Below are positions 18,284-27,119 of a DNA stretch of 64,000 nucleotides, piece after piece. Numbering within the stretch: position 1 is the first letter of the stretch; every line of letters begins with the position of its first letter. The DNA comes from Solitalea lacus. GTDB lineage: Bacteria > Bacteroidota > Bacteroidia > Sphingobacteriales > Sphingobacteriaceae. The DNA lies in NCBI RefSeq assembly GCF_022014595.1, contig NZ_CP091740.1, positions 1 to 64,000 of the forward strand. Direction: 5' to 3'. The position numbers and the translations under genes are program-made. Under the pieces are notes generated by a model. The model made no database searches. It was not told the DNA's origin and saw nothing but the letters and a program-made list of their open reading frames with translations.

Positions 18284-20764
18284 TTACTGACAAACTGTTG
18301 AACAGCCTGTGTTTATATCCCTAATTGTTATTGTATAAACTCCCTTACCAACTCCTGTAAATTGATAATTACTGACGCTAGCTCCTGGACTAACATTTTG
18401 CACTATTGTGGCACCTGATTTTAGTATAAACTCATACTCCCCAGAACCGCCACTTGTTACTGTTGCCGTAATAGTACCTGCAGAACCACCTTTGCACTTC
18501 ACATTGGTAAACGCCGTAGTAAAAACTATAGGAGCATAAATCGAAACAGCAATCGGATAGGATATACTAACACATCCTGTAACACTATTGCGTACTGTTA
18601 ATTGCCCATTATATGTACCTGCAGCAGCCGTAGCAGCAACAGCAATACTGATAGAGCTTACTGGCAACGTTTGATTATTTATGTCTGCAAAGCCTGCGGC
18701 ATTAGCAGCTGCATCGAAATCAATGCTGTATTGATCCGACAAACCTGTTGTTGCCGAATAAGTGAGATTTGCACTTGTTACTCCCAGACAAATTGAGGGG
18801 TTTGTTCCTAAAGTAACTGTCGGAGTAGGGTTCACTGTAATCGTTCCAGTGGCATTAACCGAACCGCAGCCGCCCGTTAGCGGGATGGTATAACTGAACG
18901 GTCCCGAGGCTGACGGCGTTCCGCTGATCGTAATGGTGTTGGCTGCCCAGCTGGCCGTTACACCAGATGGCAAGCCCGTGGCCGCACCGATTCCCGTAGC
19001 TCCGGTGGTGGTGTGGGTGATATTGGTCATGGCCGTACTGATGCACACTGTTGGGCTCGAAGAGGCTGCACTCACTGTATTGGCCGGGGTCACCGTGATG
19101 GTGCCCGTCGCACTGGCCGAACCACAACCACCCGTTAGCGGGATGGTATAACTGAACGGTCCCGAGACTGTCGGCGTTCCGCTGATCGTAATGGTGTTGG
19201 CTGCCCAGCTGGCCGTTACGCCAGATGGCAAGCCCGTGGCCGCACCGATTCCCGTAGCTCCGGTGGTGGTGTGGGTGATATTGGTCATGGCCGTACTGAT
19301 GCACACTGTTGGGCTCGAAGAGGCTGCGCTAACTGTATTGGCCGGGGTTACCGTGATGGTGCCCGTCGCACTGGCCGAACCGCAGCCGCCCGTTAGCGGG
19401 ATGGTATAACTGAACGGTCCCGAGGCTGTCGGCGTTCCGCTGATCGTAATGGTGTTGGCTGCCCAGCTGGCCGTTACACCAGATGGCAAGCCCGTGGCCG
19501 CACCGATTCCCGTAGCTCCGGTGGTGGTGTGCGTGATATTGGTCATGGCCGTACTGATGCACACTGTTGGGCTCGATGACGCAGGGCCAGCAGTGTTGAT
19601 TGGAGTCACAATGATCGTCCTTGTTGCACTTACTGCAGAACATGCTCCGGGCGCGTTTGTAGTTAAAGTTAAGGTAACCGTGCCGCTAAAATTTGCAGCC
19701 GGTGTATAGGTTTCCGTAGCCGGAGTACCTGTTTGAGCAGAACTACTCAGGGTTCCTCCTCCTGAAGTGATAGACCAAGCCCCTGTAGTTGCCCCACCTC
19801 CGATACTTGCACCGCTTAGCGTGATGGCAGAAGGAGTAGCTGATTGACAGACTGTGTTTGGTCCTCCTGCGTTCACTGTTGGTTTAGCAGTGACTGTAAA
19901 AGTCAAAGTCTGCGTATTCTCATATGCGTTAGAACCAGTCCCTACGCTAGCTTTCAATATCGCAGAATAGGTACCTGCAATTGCTGGTGATATTGAAGGA
20001 GGATTTTGCTGATTTGAAGTAGTAACAACATTATTGGGATTTGTAATTGTCCAACTATATGTAGGAGTAGCTTCTACATAGCCTGAATAATTACCTAATA
20101 ATTCTATTATTCCACCTTCACAAACTGGATTTTTTAAGGTAGGTTCGGCTTTTATCGTACCTCCTTGAGTCATTAATTCTGCAAAAGTATAATCTGAATT
20201 ACCTCCTGCACAAACTGCATAACTCGTTCCTCCGATATAAATATCCTCGTTATTGTTACAGTCACCAGTCAAGCCACCAGTTGAAACTCTAATCACTGCG
20301 TTATTTGGAAGACTTAATTTAACTTTATCCGTAAACTTTATGGTAGCATAAGGAGAGAGAGAAGGCGTTACAATTAAATTTTGTGTATTTATACCAATAT
20401 TAACCTGAGAACTTGAGGTTCCTATTAATTCCAAAGTACCCTTAACCGTGACCGTACCCATTGGCTGAGTAGAAATTGTTGTTGAAATTGTCACCGTGGA
20501 TCCTGCAACTATTTCAACAGCATAACTTCCTGATGATGCACCCGGGTAGGTACTAGCAGCTACCCATGAAGTTCCATTGTAAGTTTCCCATGAGGATGAA
20601 ACATTCCACGCTCCCCCCGAAGCCGTTGATCTAAAATCGCCAGCATTTTGCGCGTAAGAATTGATGCTTAAACTAAAGAAAATAAGTATTAATAACACCC
20701 GGAGTAGGTGCCTTATTGTGATTATATGTATGAAGTTAAATGTTAGAGTAAAAGTCCTAATCAT
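18284..20764 (-). CDS. Secreted repeat protein, first gene of the surface operon
   Basis: An 826-residue protein. A long hydrophobic leader ends near residue 39 (SINSYAQ), followed by [12 protein letters not shown] and a strand-rich region of a type common at the start of Bacteroidota secreted proteins. A PKD-like domain near 19600-19895 ([22 protein letters not shown]) closely resembles one in the giant adhesin at about 1500-1795. Three 86-residue repeats follow (18806-19579), then another Ig-like domain, then an SprB-like module of about 80 residues ending CSTVCQ. That terminal module matches the C-terminus of the next gene (shared FTNV-CK, GGSG, FILK, G-YT). No T9SS sorting domain is recognisable. 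The stop is 4 bp from the next ATG. Function unknown; surface structure inferred from context. Confidence 0.87.
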   Translation of the reverse strand: MIRTFTLTFNFIHIITIRHLLRVLLILIFFSLSINSYAQNAGDFRSTASGGAWNVSSSWETYNGTSWVAASTYPGASSGSYAVEIVAGSTVTISTTISTQPMGTVTVKGTLELIGTSSSQVNIGINTQNLIVTPSLSPYATIKFTDKVKLSLPNNAVIRVSTGGLTGDCNNNEDIYIGGTSYAVCAGGNSDYTFAELMTQGGTIKAEPTLKNPVCEGGIIELLGNYSGYVEATPTYSWTITNPNNVVTTSNQQNPPSISPAIAGTYSAILKASVGTGSNAYENTQTLTFTVTAKPTVNAGGPNTVCQSATPSAITLSGASIGGGATTGAWSITSGGGTLSSSAQTGTPATETYTPAANFSGTVTLTLTTNAPGACSAVSATRTIIVTPINTAGPASSSPTVCISTAMTNITHTTTGATGIGAATGLPSGVTASWAANTITISGTPTASGPFSYTIPLTGGCGSASATGTITVTPANTVSAASSSPTVCISTAMTNITHTTTGATGIGAATGLPSGVTASWAANTITISGTPTVSGPFSYTIPLTGGCGSASATGTITVTPANTVSAASSSPTVCISTAMTNITHTTTGATGIGAATGLPSGVTASWAANTITISGTPSASGPFSYTIPLTGGCGSVNATGTITVNPTPTVTLGTNPSICLGVTSANLTYSATTGLSDQYSIDFDAAANAAGFADINNQTLPVSSISIAVAATAAAGTYNGQLTVRNSVTGCVSISYPIAVSIYAPIVFTTAFTNVKCKGGSAGTITATVTSGGSGEYEFILKSGATIVQNVSPGASVSNYQFTGVGKGVYTITIRDINTGCSTVCQ
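18806..19579 (-). repeat. Three tandem 258-bp units (86 residues each)
   Basis: Three consecutive units with exact 258-bp spacing (matching positions at 18933, 19191 and 19449). Each encodes [20 protein letters not shown] followed by [20 protein letters not shown] and an Ig-like [18 protein letters not shown] tail. Amino-acid changes are few (TAS/TVS/SAS), and the last unit diverges at its end into NPTPTVTLG. Confidence 0.93.
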
Positions 20765-21180
20765 TGATGATCATAAAATGTTCACCATGTAATACAATAC
20801 ATGCATGTGTTGATTCATTCGGAGAGCAGAACCTTTAGGCTGTTGAAAAATTTTTGTTACGATTTAAATATAAAACAATTCAAATCAAAAAAAATGATGC
20901 ATAAGTTTCTGAAAAGCATCATTTCTGGTCAATAATTAACTAAACTTACACTATATGGGTATAAAATTCCACGAATATTTTATAACTCCGCCGACAGCAA
21001 TTTTACGACCACAAAAATAGAATAAGTTTTCAGAATATAAATACTTCTATAAATCAATGAGATTATTTTTATGTAATGAGAATATTACACTAAATGTAGG
21101 TAGAATGCAATAAACAGACAGGGATATCTTTAAGTATATCCAAAATAGAAAACCTAGGAGAAATTTTGAGTACTACTATT
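20765..21180. other. Intergenic region between surface operon and panC
   Basis: No gene is supportable. It holds the hairpin terminator at 20884-20924. A promoter for the surface operon should lie between that terminator and 20764, but I find no exact TAnnTTTG there. A short inverted repeat, GGATAT and ATATCC, occurs near 21122-21141. Confidence 0.55.
20884..20924 (-). terminator. Terminator downstream of panC
   Basis: AAATGATGC (20892-20900) pairs with GCATCATTT (20916-20924) across a 15-nt loop. On the minus strand the stem is followed by eight T. It lies about 257 nt past the panC stop and insulates the surface operon from panC transcription. Confidence 0.8.
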
Positions 21181-22089
21181 TTAACTCAGCACCACATTAT
21201 CAATCAGCCTGGTTTTACCAACCTTGGCAGCTACTAATGCTACCAGCTCTTTTGATTGATTCCAGTCTGAAATATCTTTAAGTGTTGCTCCGTCTACAAC
21301 AACCAAGTATTCAAGGGATATATCTTTTGAAAGAATTAAGGCTTTGGCATGTTCAATTGCAATTGCAACCGACTCCACTCCTACACTTTCTTTTATTGCA
21401 TTTAATGCTGAAGAAAGAGTTAAGGCTAGTTGATGCTCTTCGTTACTTAAATGAACATTGCGAGAACTCATGGCAAGCCCGTCTTGTTCTCGCACAGTAG
21501 AACATCTAACAATACTCACTGGCAGATTAAGAGTTTCTACCATCTTTTTAATCACCATTACTTGCTGGTAATCCTTTTGTCCAAAATAAGCTCTTGTTGG
21601 CTGCACAATATCAAACAGCTTTTTCACAACCTGAGTAACACCCTGGTAATGCCCCGGGCGAAAAGCTCCTTCCAACACATGCTCTAAATCACCCAAATCC
21701 ATATGCCAGGTTTCGCCTTTGGCATACATCTCGTCAACGGCAGGCATAAAAAGTAAATCACAATTGGCATCCTGTAATTTTTTCAAATCTGCATCCACAG
21801 GGCGTGGGTATCTTTCTAAATCAGCAGGGTCATTAAATTGAGTAGGATTTACAAAAATACTGCACACAGTAAAATCATTCTCCTGCTTCGATTGCTCAAT
21901 TAAGGATAAATGCCCGTTATGCAGGGCGCCCATGGTCGGAACAAAGCCAATTGATTTTCCTTGCTGCATTGCAAGCTCCTGCTGCATTTGAGCCTTAGTT
22001 GTAATAATTTTTAACAAGCTGAAAGAGTTTAAAACTCGCAAATTTTGCAAAAAACGAACTGATTTACCAAACCATAATATGTAATTCAT
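21181..22089 (-). CDS. panC: Pantothenate synthetase
   Basis: Condenses pantoate and beta-alanine with ATP to give pantothenate, the last step toward vitamin B5 and a precursor of coenzyme A; cytosolic. Family landmarks are present: GFVPTMGALHNGHLSLIEQS (ATP-binding HxGH), FVNPTQFNDPADLERYPRP, the YFGQKDYQQV lysine region and REQDGLAMSSRNVHLS (KMSKS-like). The ATG at 22089 gives 302 residues with about 25 extra N-terminal residues; most homologues start near KIITTKAQMQ, so TTG at 22017 may be the true start (about 278 residues). It diverges from the GT5-like gene across a short spacer. In relatives panC often sits beside that gene and a DUF4270 gene, as here, but panD is not adjacent. Confidence 0.95.
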   Translation of the reverse strand: MNYILWFGKSVRFLQNLRVLNSFSLLKIITTKAQMQQELAMQQGKSIGFVPTMGALHNGHLSLIEQSKQENDFTVCSIFVNPTQFNDPADLERYPRPVDADLKKLQDANCDLLFMPAVDEMYAKGETWHMDLGDLEHVLEGAFRPGHYQGVTQVVKKLFDIVQPTRAYFGQKDYQQVMVIKKMVETLNLPVSIVRCSTVREQDGLAMSSRNVHLSNEEHQLALTLSSALNAIKESVGVESVAIAIEHAKALILSKDISLEYLVVVDGATLKDISDWNQSKELVALVAAKVGKTRLIDNVVLS

Positions 22090-22110
22090 TTATAATTAAT
22101 AAAATATTCG

Positions 22111-22118
22111 TACATTTG
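22111..22118 (+). promoter_or_regulatory. -7 promoter element of the GT5-like/DUF4270 unit
   Basis: TACATTTG matches TAnnTTTG and lies 52 nt before ATG 22170. It rules out a TTG start at 22116 inside the element. No clear -33 TTG. Confidence 0.55.
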
Positions 22119-22169
22119 CAACATTATTGGCTTAGTACACAATTAGTTTTAAGTATCAGAAAGAAGAGC

Positions 22170-22991
22170 ATGGCAAAGAAGAAGGTTCTGTACATCACCC
22201 ACGAGATGTCGCCGTTTTTAGAGTTGACTGAAATTTCAAAAATCACCCGCCAACTTCCACAAGCAATTCAAGAACAAGGTTACGAGATTAGAGTTTTAAT
22301 GCCGCGTTTTGGCTGTATTAACGAACGCCGTAACCGTTTGCACGAAGTAATTCGCTTGTCAGGGATGAATATTTCAATTGACGACAATGACAACCCTTTG
22401 ATTATCAAAGTGGCATCAATTCAGGGGGCGAAGATGCAAGTTTATTTTCTTGACAACGAAGAATATTTCCAAAGAAAATACGTTTTCAGAGATGACAAAG
22501 AAAAGTTCTTTGATGATAACGATGAACGTACCATTTTCTTCAGCAAAGGAGCTATTGAAACTGTTAAAAAACTAGGTTGGACTCCAGATATTGTTCACTG
22601 CCATGGATGGATGAGCAGTTTGGTGCCAGCTTACTTAAAAACAACTTATAAAAACGACCCAATGTTTAAAAACACTAAGGTCGCTTATTCAATTTATGAG
22701 AACAGTTTCAGTGAAACTTTAAACCCTGCGTTTAGCAAAAAAGCTGTAATGAACCAAATGACACATGATGATTTGGTAAATTACGCTGATGCAACAAACA
22801 ATGCTTTACACATGGGAGCTATTGGGTTTGCAGATGCAATTATTAAGGGAGATGAGAAAATTGATCCGAAAGTAGAAGAATTTATTACTCAAAGTGGTAA
22901 ACCTCTTATGAATTATACTACCTTTGAAAACACTGAAGCTTTTGCACAGTTTTACGAAGAAATGGCTAACGCAGAATTGGTTTCAGCTTAA
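22170..22991 (+). CDS. GT5-type glycogen/starch synthase-like protein, catalytic-domain N half only
   Basis: A 273-residue protein from ATG 22170 (MAKKKVLYITHEMSPFLELT), matching the N-terminal starch synthase catalytic domain (PF08323): opening VLYITHEMSPF, PDIVHCHGWMSSLVPAYL and a following KVAYSIYEN segment. Full GT5 glycogen synthases are about 470-480 residues, so the whole C-terminal Rossmann domain is missing. The ADP-glucose-binding KxGGL motif normally right after the first strand is replaced by ELTEISKI. This short form recurs in Bacteroidota and is usually annotated glycogen synthase, but the missing domain and motif argue against normal catalysis. It probably shares a transcript with the DUF4270 gene 32 bp downstream. 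Confidence 0.8.
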   Translation: MAKKKVLYITHEMSPFLELTEISKITRQLPQAIQEQGYEIRVLMPRFGCINERRNRLHEVIRLSGMNISIDDNDNPLIIKVASIQGAKMQVYFLDNEEYFQRKYVFRDDKEKFFDDNDERTIFFSKGAIETVKKLGWTPDIVHCHGWMSSLVPAYLKTTYKNDPMFKNTKVAYSIYENSFSETLNPAFSKKAVMNQMTHDDLVNYADATNNALHMGAIGFADAIIKGDEKIDPKVEEFITQSGKPLMNYTTFENTEAFAQFYEEMANAELVSA

Positions 22992-23023
22992 TAATAAGTA
23001 ATTTAGAGATCACACAGTCATAT

Positions 23024-24421
23024 ATGAAGTTGATTAAACTAGACTTATTAATTTTATTAATAAGTCTTTTTATTTTCTCGGGTTGCGAAAACCCTGATGG
23101 AATCGGACTAGATAATACCGATTATCAAAATGGAAAACAAATTGATACGTTTACCGTACAAACTCAGTTAGTAGCTGATCCTAAGGTTAGAACCGACAAC
23201 AAATTTACCTATAACGGTCTTTCTACCCCTAACTTATTTAATAAACTGTTAGGTTATATGAACGACGATGTTTTTGGTAAGAGCTACGCTGAAATTAACT
23301 CACAATTGGTTAGACCAGACACTTCAGTTTTTAAATTTCCTGCTGAAAGCACATTGGACTCCGCTGTATTAACATTGGCTTATAAAGATACGTCTGCATT
23401 AGCCAATACATTTTATGGCAGCGCCACCTCTAAGCTAAAGGTTGTTGTTGAAGAACTTAGTGATCCATTGCGTGTAGATACATCTTACTACTCTGACCAT
23501 TTCTTCAATGTAAAGAACATTTTCGTTGGTGGAGGTTTTTTTACTCCAAATCCCAAAACCAAAGTGAAAATCATGGACTTTATCAAGGGGAAGCCTGATA
23601 CATTGAAAGCAGTTGCCGGCCACATTCGTATTCCAATTGATAAAAATTATGCCATTACAAAATTCATTGAGGCTCCAAACGGCGTTTATGACAATGCTGC
23701 TAAATTCAATGAATATATGAAAGGTTTGAAAATACGTATTGATGCAGGCCAAACCACCGGAAGTGGAGGAGCTGTTTACTTGAATGTTAGCAATTCTGAA
23801 CTTTCTGCTTTGTCTCTATATTATCACAAAGTTGGAGGTGATACTACAGTACGATCGCTTAAATTATCTGGTTCGGTAGCACAAACAAACTACTTCAAAC
23901 ACGATTACGCAGGCTCAATTATTGAAACTTTGTTAAGCGGCGGAACTAACAATCAACAGTTTGCTTATGTTCAGGCAATGGCAGGAGTGAAAACCAAAGT
24001 TAAATTCCCTTATATTAAGCAATTAGTAAAAGACAATAAGAAAGCTATTAACAAAGCAGAACTGGTTATAACAATTGACCCGGGAACAACAGGAACCTTT
24101 ACGACTCCTGCGCGTATAATATTAAACAAAGGATTAGATAACGCCGGCTCTTATATTCAAATTGCTGATTTGAGTGTAGCAGACCATAGAATGTCTCCAC
24201 CTGCTGCCGGACTAAGTGGTTTATATAATACCAGCAAAAAAACATATGCAGTATTAGTTACCAAATACATCCAGGATATTTTAGATGGGAAAGAAACTGA
24301 CGACAACTTGTTCTTAACGTTTGACAACCCTGCGGCAAGTGCAGAAAGAGCCGTACTTGGAGGCCCTAAAGGTCCTAGCTACAGCATGAAACTTAGAATT
24401 ATATACTCTGATAATAAATAG
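23024..24421 (+). CDS. DUF4270 family lipoprotein
   Basis: A 465-residue protein whose signal peptide ends in a lipobox, FIFSGC, with acylated Cys21 followed by ENPDGIGLD; so it is a lipoprotein of the periplasm or outer membrane. The rest is a strand-rich DUF4270 sequence (LLGYMNDDVFGKSYAEINSQ, FPAESTLDSAVLTLAYKD). Function is unknown for the family. It follows the GT5-like gene on the same strand and is closed by the terminator at 24448-24492. The association of panC, GT5-like and DUF4270 genes is recurrent in Sphingobacteriales as I recall, but no shared pathway is established. Confidence 0.82.
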   Translation: MKLIKLDLLILLISLFIFSGCENPDGIGLDNTDYQNGKQIDTFTVQTQLVADPKVRTDNKFTYNGLSTPNLFNKLLGYMNDDVFGKSYAEINSQLVRPDTSVFKFPAESTLDSAVLTLAYKDTSALANTFYGSATSKLKVVVEELSDPLRVDTSYYSDHFFNVKNIFVGGGFFTPNPKTKVKIMDFIKGKPDTLKAVAGHIRIPIDKNYAITKFIEAPNGVYDNAAKFNEYMKGLKIRIDAGQTTGSGGAVYLNVSNSELSALSLYYHKVGGDTTVRSLKLSGSVAQTNYFKHDYAGSIIETLLSGGTNNQQFAYVQAMAGVKTKVKFPYIKQLVKDNKKAINKAELVITIDPGTTGTFTTPARIILNKGLDNAGSYIQIADLSVADHRMSPPAAGLSGLYNTSKKTYAVLVTKYIQDILDGKETDDNLFLTFDNPAASAERAVLGGPKGPSYSMKLRIIYSDNK

Positions 24422-24447
24422 TACAATTCTACAGTAATACTATAACT

Positions 24448-24492
24448 ATAAAAGGAAGCCCCCGTATGAAACTCATGCAGGGGCTTCCTTTT
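24448..24492 (+). terminator. Terminator after the DUF4270 gene
   Basis: AAAGGAAGCCCC (24451-24462) pairs with GGGGCTTCCTTT (24480-24491), a 12-bp stem with a 17-nt loop and a following T run. Confidence 0.9.
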
Positions 24493-24509
24493 ATAAAATC
24501 CCTTGAAAT

Positions 24510-24548
24510 AAAAACAGGATCTTCTTTTTGCTGAAAGATCCTGTTTAA
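24510..24548 (-). terminator. Terminator of the superoxide dismutase gene
   Basis: AAACAGGATCTT (24512-24523) pairs with AAGATCCTGTTT (24535-24546). The T run is on the minus-strand 3' side, about 40 bp after the sodA stop. It is separate from the plus-strand terminator beside it. Confidence 0.88.
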
Positions 24549-24585
24549 ACTTACAAGTGAATACTTGTTTCTATCTCTTAACTTA

Positions 24586-25191
24586 TTACTTCGCTTTAGC
24601 GTAAAGCTCTGCAACAGCTTTCCAGTTAATCACATTAAAGAATGCAGCGATATAATCAGGACGACGGTTCTGGTATTTTAAATAATAAGCATGCTCCCAC
24701 ACGTCCATACCTAAAATTGGAGTTCCTTTAACTTCAGCAACATCCATCAAAGGATTGTCTTGATTAGGAGTTGAACTAACTTCCAACTTACCGTCTTTAA
24801 CTAATAACCAAGCCCATCCCGAACCAAAACGGGTAGCACCAGCGTTAGCAAATTTTTCTTTGAATGCTTCAAAAGAACCAAATGTGCTATTAATAGCATC
24901 AGCTAATTCACCAGTAGGCATACCACCTGCATTTGGCCCAATAACCGACCAGAACAATGAGTGATTATAATGACCTCCTCCGTTGTTACGCACAGCCATA
25001 GGGTATTTAGATACATTATTGCAGATCGCTTCAATGCTCAAGCTCTCTGCATCGGTACCTTTAATTGCATTATTAAGATTGGTTACATAAGCCTGGTGAT
25101 GTTTACCATGATGAATTTCCATGGTTAATTTGTCGATGTTAGGCTCTAAGGCGTCGAATGCGTATGGTAACGCAGGTAATTCAAATGCCAT
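24586..25191 (-). CDS. sodA: Superoxide dismutase, Mn/Fe family (Mn-type signature)
   Basis: Converts superoxide to hydrogen peroxide and oxygen; a 201-residue cytosolic enzyme of normal length with no signal peptide. The four metal ligands are visible: His27 (MEIHHGKHH), His77 (NHSLFW), Asp163 and His167 ([10 protein letters not shown]). GGG at 71-73 plus Gln144 in PNQDNPL fit the Mn or cambialistic subgroup; Fe enzymes usually carry the key Gln in the first half. Monocistronic by context, with its own terminator and a 142-bp gap to tadA. Confidence 0.96.
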   Translation of the reverse strand: MAFELPALPYAFDALEPNIDKLTMEIHHGKHHQAYVTNLNNAIKGTDAESLSIEAICNNVSKYPMAVRNNGGGHYNHSLFWSVIGPNAGGMPTGELADAINSTFGSFEAFKEKFANAGATRFGSGWAWLLVKDGKLEVSSTPNQDNPLMDVAEVKGTPILGMDVWEHAYYLKYQNRRPDYIAAFFNVINWKAVAELYAKAK

Positions 25192-25333
25192 CTTTTATAG
25201 ATTTTTAAAGTAAAACAATAGATGAATAAATAACCATTAAGCACCTCAATGGTTTGCTCGTAAAAATACTTGTTTATGATTAATTAATTATTGCCCTGGT
25301 GCAAGATTTTAGTTATGTGCCTCTTAAAGAGAT

Positions 25334-25798
25334 TTATCTTTTGCCCTTAAAGAAATCCTTAATCAACTGACCGCATTCATTTTCCAGTATACCACCAACA
25401 AATTCCGTTTTAGGATGAAGTGGATTAGGGAGCAATCGCATGAAGCCTCTCTTAGGATCAAATGCTCCAAATACAATACGACCAATTTGTGCCCAATGCA
25501 ATGCTCCTGAACACATTACGCAAGGTTCAAGCGTAACGTATAAAGTGCATTCATCAAGGTATTTACCATTAAGAAAATTAGCTGCTGCGGTAATGGCCTG
25601 CATCTCGGCATGGGCAGTTACGTCATTTAAGCGCTCAGTTAAGTTGTGAGCCCTGGCAATAATTCTATTTCTACAAACTACAACTGCGCCCACCGGAACC
25701 TCATCCGCTTGCAAGGCAAGCAGAGCTTCCTTTAACGCCTGTTTCATATAAAACTCATCGGTTGAAACGCTTGCTTCGTCTTCAAACTTAAATATCAT
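25334..25798 (-). CDS. tadA: tRNA-specific adenosine deaminase
   Basis: Deaminates adenosine 34 of tRNA-Arg(ACG) to inosine, allowing decoding of CGN codons. 154 residues. The cytidine/deoxycytidylate deaminase zinc site is complete: His63-Ala-Glu65 (TAHAEMQAI), then Cys93 and Cys96 (LEPCVMCSGALHW). The EVPVGAVVV strand precedes it. ATG at 25798 gives the expected N-terminal helix leader before MKQALKEAL. A -7 element ends only 5 nt before this ATG. It diverges from rlmI; the pair share a 55-bp promoter region. Confidence 0.96.
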   Translation of the reverse strand: MIFKFEDEASVSTDEFYMKQALKEALLALQADEVPVGAVVVCRNRIIARAHNLTERLNDVTAHAEMQAITAAANFLNGKYLDECTLYVTLEPCVMCSGALHWAQIGRIVFGAFDPKRGFMRLLPNPLHPKTEFVGGILENECGQLIKDFFKGKR

Positions 25799-25802
25799 AG
25801 CA

Positions 25803-25810
25803 CAAAACTA
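25803..25810 (-). promoter_or_regulatory. -7 promoter element of tadA, probably leaderless
   Basis: TAGTTTTG on the minus strand (TAnnTTTG), with its last base at 25803 and the A of the tadA ATG at 25798, 5 nt away. A TTTTG that could act as -33 lies 23 nt upstream at 25834-25838. Confidence 0.65.
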
Positions 25811-25841
25811 GCATTATTAATAATCTGTGTAATCAAAAGTC

Positions 25842-25849
25842 TACTTTTG
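25842..25849 (+). promoter_or_regulatory. -7 promoter element of rlmI, probably leaderless
   Basis: TACTTTTG (TAnnTTTG), with its last base at 25849 and the A of the rlmI ATG at 25854, the same 5-nt spacing as the divergent tadA element. No -33 TTG found. Confidence 0.6.
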
Positions 25850-25853
25850 CTGC

Positions 25854-27041
25854 ATGAAAACGCTGCAATTAAAAGCCAAAAAAGACAAAGCATTATGTCA
25901 GCATCATCCATGGGTATTTTCGGGCGCATTAGAGCCCATAAAGCATCAACCCGAATCAGGGGAAATAGTAAAACTCATCTCCGCTAAAGGAGACTTTCTT
26001 GCTTATGGATATTACAATCAAAATTCAAAAATTTCTGTACGAGCCATTGAATGGAATGAAGAAATTAAAGTGAATGATGGGTGGTGGAAAGAAAAGATAG
26101 AAAGTGCTCTGAAGCGCAGGAAACACTTATCCGCTGCAAAAAATCACGACTCATATCGATTAATATATAGTGAGGCCGATGGACTACCGGGCTTAATTGT
26201 TGACAAATACGCCGATTATCTTGTTATTCAGGTTTTAACTGTTGGCATTGAAGTGCGAAAACAACTAATTGCAGAAACTCTTTTCGACTTATTAAAGCCA
26301 ATTGGTATTTATGAGCGCAGTGATGCTACCGCTCGAAGTCTGGAAGGAATAAAAACATCAAACGGTTTACTATTAGGAACCGAACCGCCAGAATTTACCA
26401 CTATCATCGAAAATGATCTTAAGTTTGTTGTAAATATTGCCGATGGACAAAAGTCAGGCTATTTCTTAGACCAGCGTACAACTCGTAAACGCGTGGCTGC
26501 TTATGCCCAAAATCTAAATGTCCTCGATTGTTTTTGTTATGCGGGTGGCTTTACCCTAAACGCCAAAAATGCAGGTGCAAAATCAGTAATTAGTGTTGAC
26601 TCCTCTGCATTGGCAATTGAAATGGTTAGAAGAAATCATCAAGCTAATGACATTCCTTTCTCAGAGGAAGAGTTGATTAAAGGCGACGCCAACACTACGT
26701 TAAGAAGATTTCAGCAAGAGAACAGAGCTTTTGATTTAATTATTCTCGACCCGCCAAAGTTAGCTCCAAGTCGCTCAATGGTTGACCGTGCGCTAAGGGC
26801 GTACAAAGACTTAAATCTGCAGGCATTAAAACTATTGAAAAAAGGAGGCTTACTAGCAACGTTTTCATGCTCAGGAGGCGTTGAACTTTCAATGCTTAAA
26901 CAGGCTGTAGCTTGGGCGGCATTAGATGCAGGCAAAGAAGTGCAATTTATTGAAGTGTTCGGACAACCTGAAGATCATCCTATTCTAGCCTCATTCCCTG
27001 AATCAGAATATTTGAAAGGGCTGATGTGCAGAATTGTATAA
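25854..27041 (+). CDS. rlmI: Class I SAM-dependent 23S rRNA (cytosine-C5) methyltransferase, RlmI family
   Basis: A 395-residue protein with an N-terminal PUA domain (about 1-75, HHPWVFSGALEPI), a central RlmI-type region (YSEADGLPGLIVDKYADYLV, GYFLDQRTTR) and a Rossmann methyltransferase domain (NVLDCFCYAGGFTLNAKNAG). Catalytic features are D299-P-P-K302 (LIILDPPKLAPS) and Cys339 in ATFSCSGG, as expected for an m5C enzyme. RlmI modifies C1962 of 23S rRNA in E. coli; the exact base here is inferred from family. The start is fixed by the -7 element just upstream. Ends in a strong bidirectional terminator facing terC. Confidence 0.9.
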   Translation: MKTLQLKAKKDKALCQHHPWVFSGALEPIKHQPESGEIVKLISAKGDFLAYGYYNQNSKISVRAIEWNEEIKVNDGWWKEKIESALKRRKHLSAAKNHDSYRLIYSEADGLPGLIVDKYADYLVIQVLTVGIEVRKQLIAETLFDLLKPIGIYERSDATARSLEGIKTSNGLLLGTEPPEFTTIIENDLKFVVNIADGQKSGYFLDQRTTRKRVAAYAQNLNVLDCFCYAGGFTLNAKNAGAKSVISVDSSALAIEMVRRNHQANDIPFSEEELIKGDANTTLRRFQQENRAFDLIILDPPKLAPSRSMVDRALRAYKDLNLQALKLLKKGGLLATFSCSGGVELSMLKQAVAWAALDAGKEVQFIEVFGQPEDHPILASFPESEYLKGLMCRIV

Positions 27042-27062
27042 GAATATAAAAAAGATAAATAT

Positions 27063-27100
27063 CAAAACGGGCTTGTTTCAGTTGAAACAAGCCCGTTTTG
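27063..27100. terminator. Bidirectional terminator between rlmI and terC
   Basis: CAAAACGGGCTTGTTTCA (27063-27080) is complementary to 27083-27100, an 18-bp near-perfect inverted repeat with A/T runs at the outer ends serving both convergent genes. Confidence 0.93.
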
Positions 27101-27119
27101 ATTGTCCTGTACAAGAAAA

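Noticed and set aside
18855-19304. His-rich minus-strand frame overlapping the 86-residue repeats
   Set aside because: It is an alternative frame within the repeats of the 826-residue gene and reflects their composition only.
21012-21019. TATTTTTG on the minus strand as promoter of the surface operon
   Set aside because: A strong terminator (20884-20924) lies between it and the first gene, and no -33 element is present.
22116-22169. Longer GT5-like protein starting at TTG 22116
   Set aside because: This codon lies inside the -7 element; ATG 22170 fits the family start MAKKKVLYITHEM.
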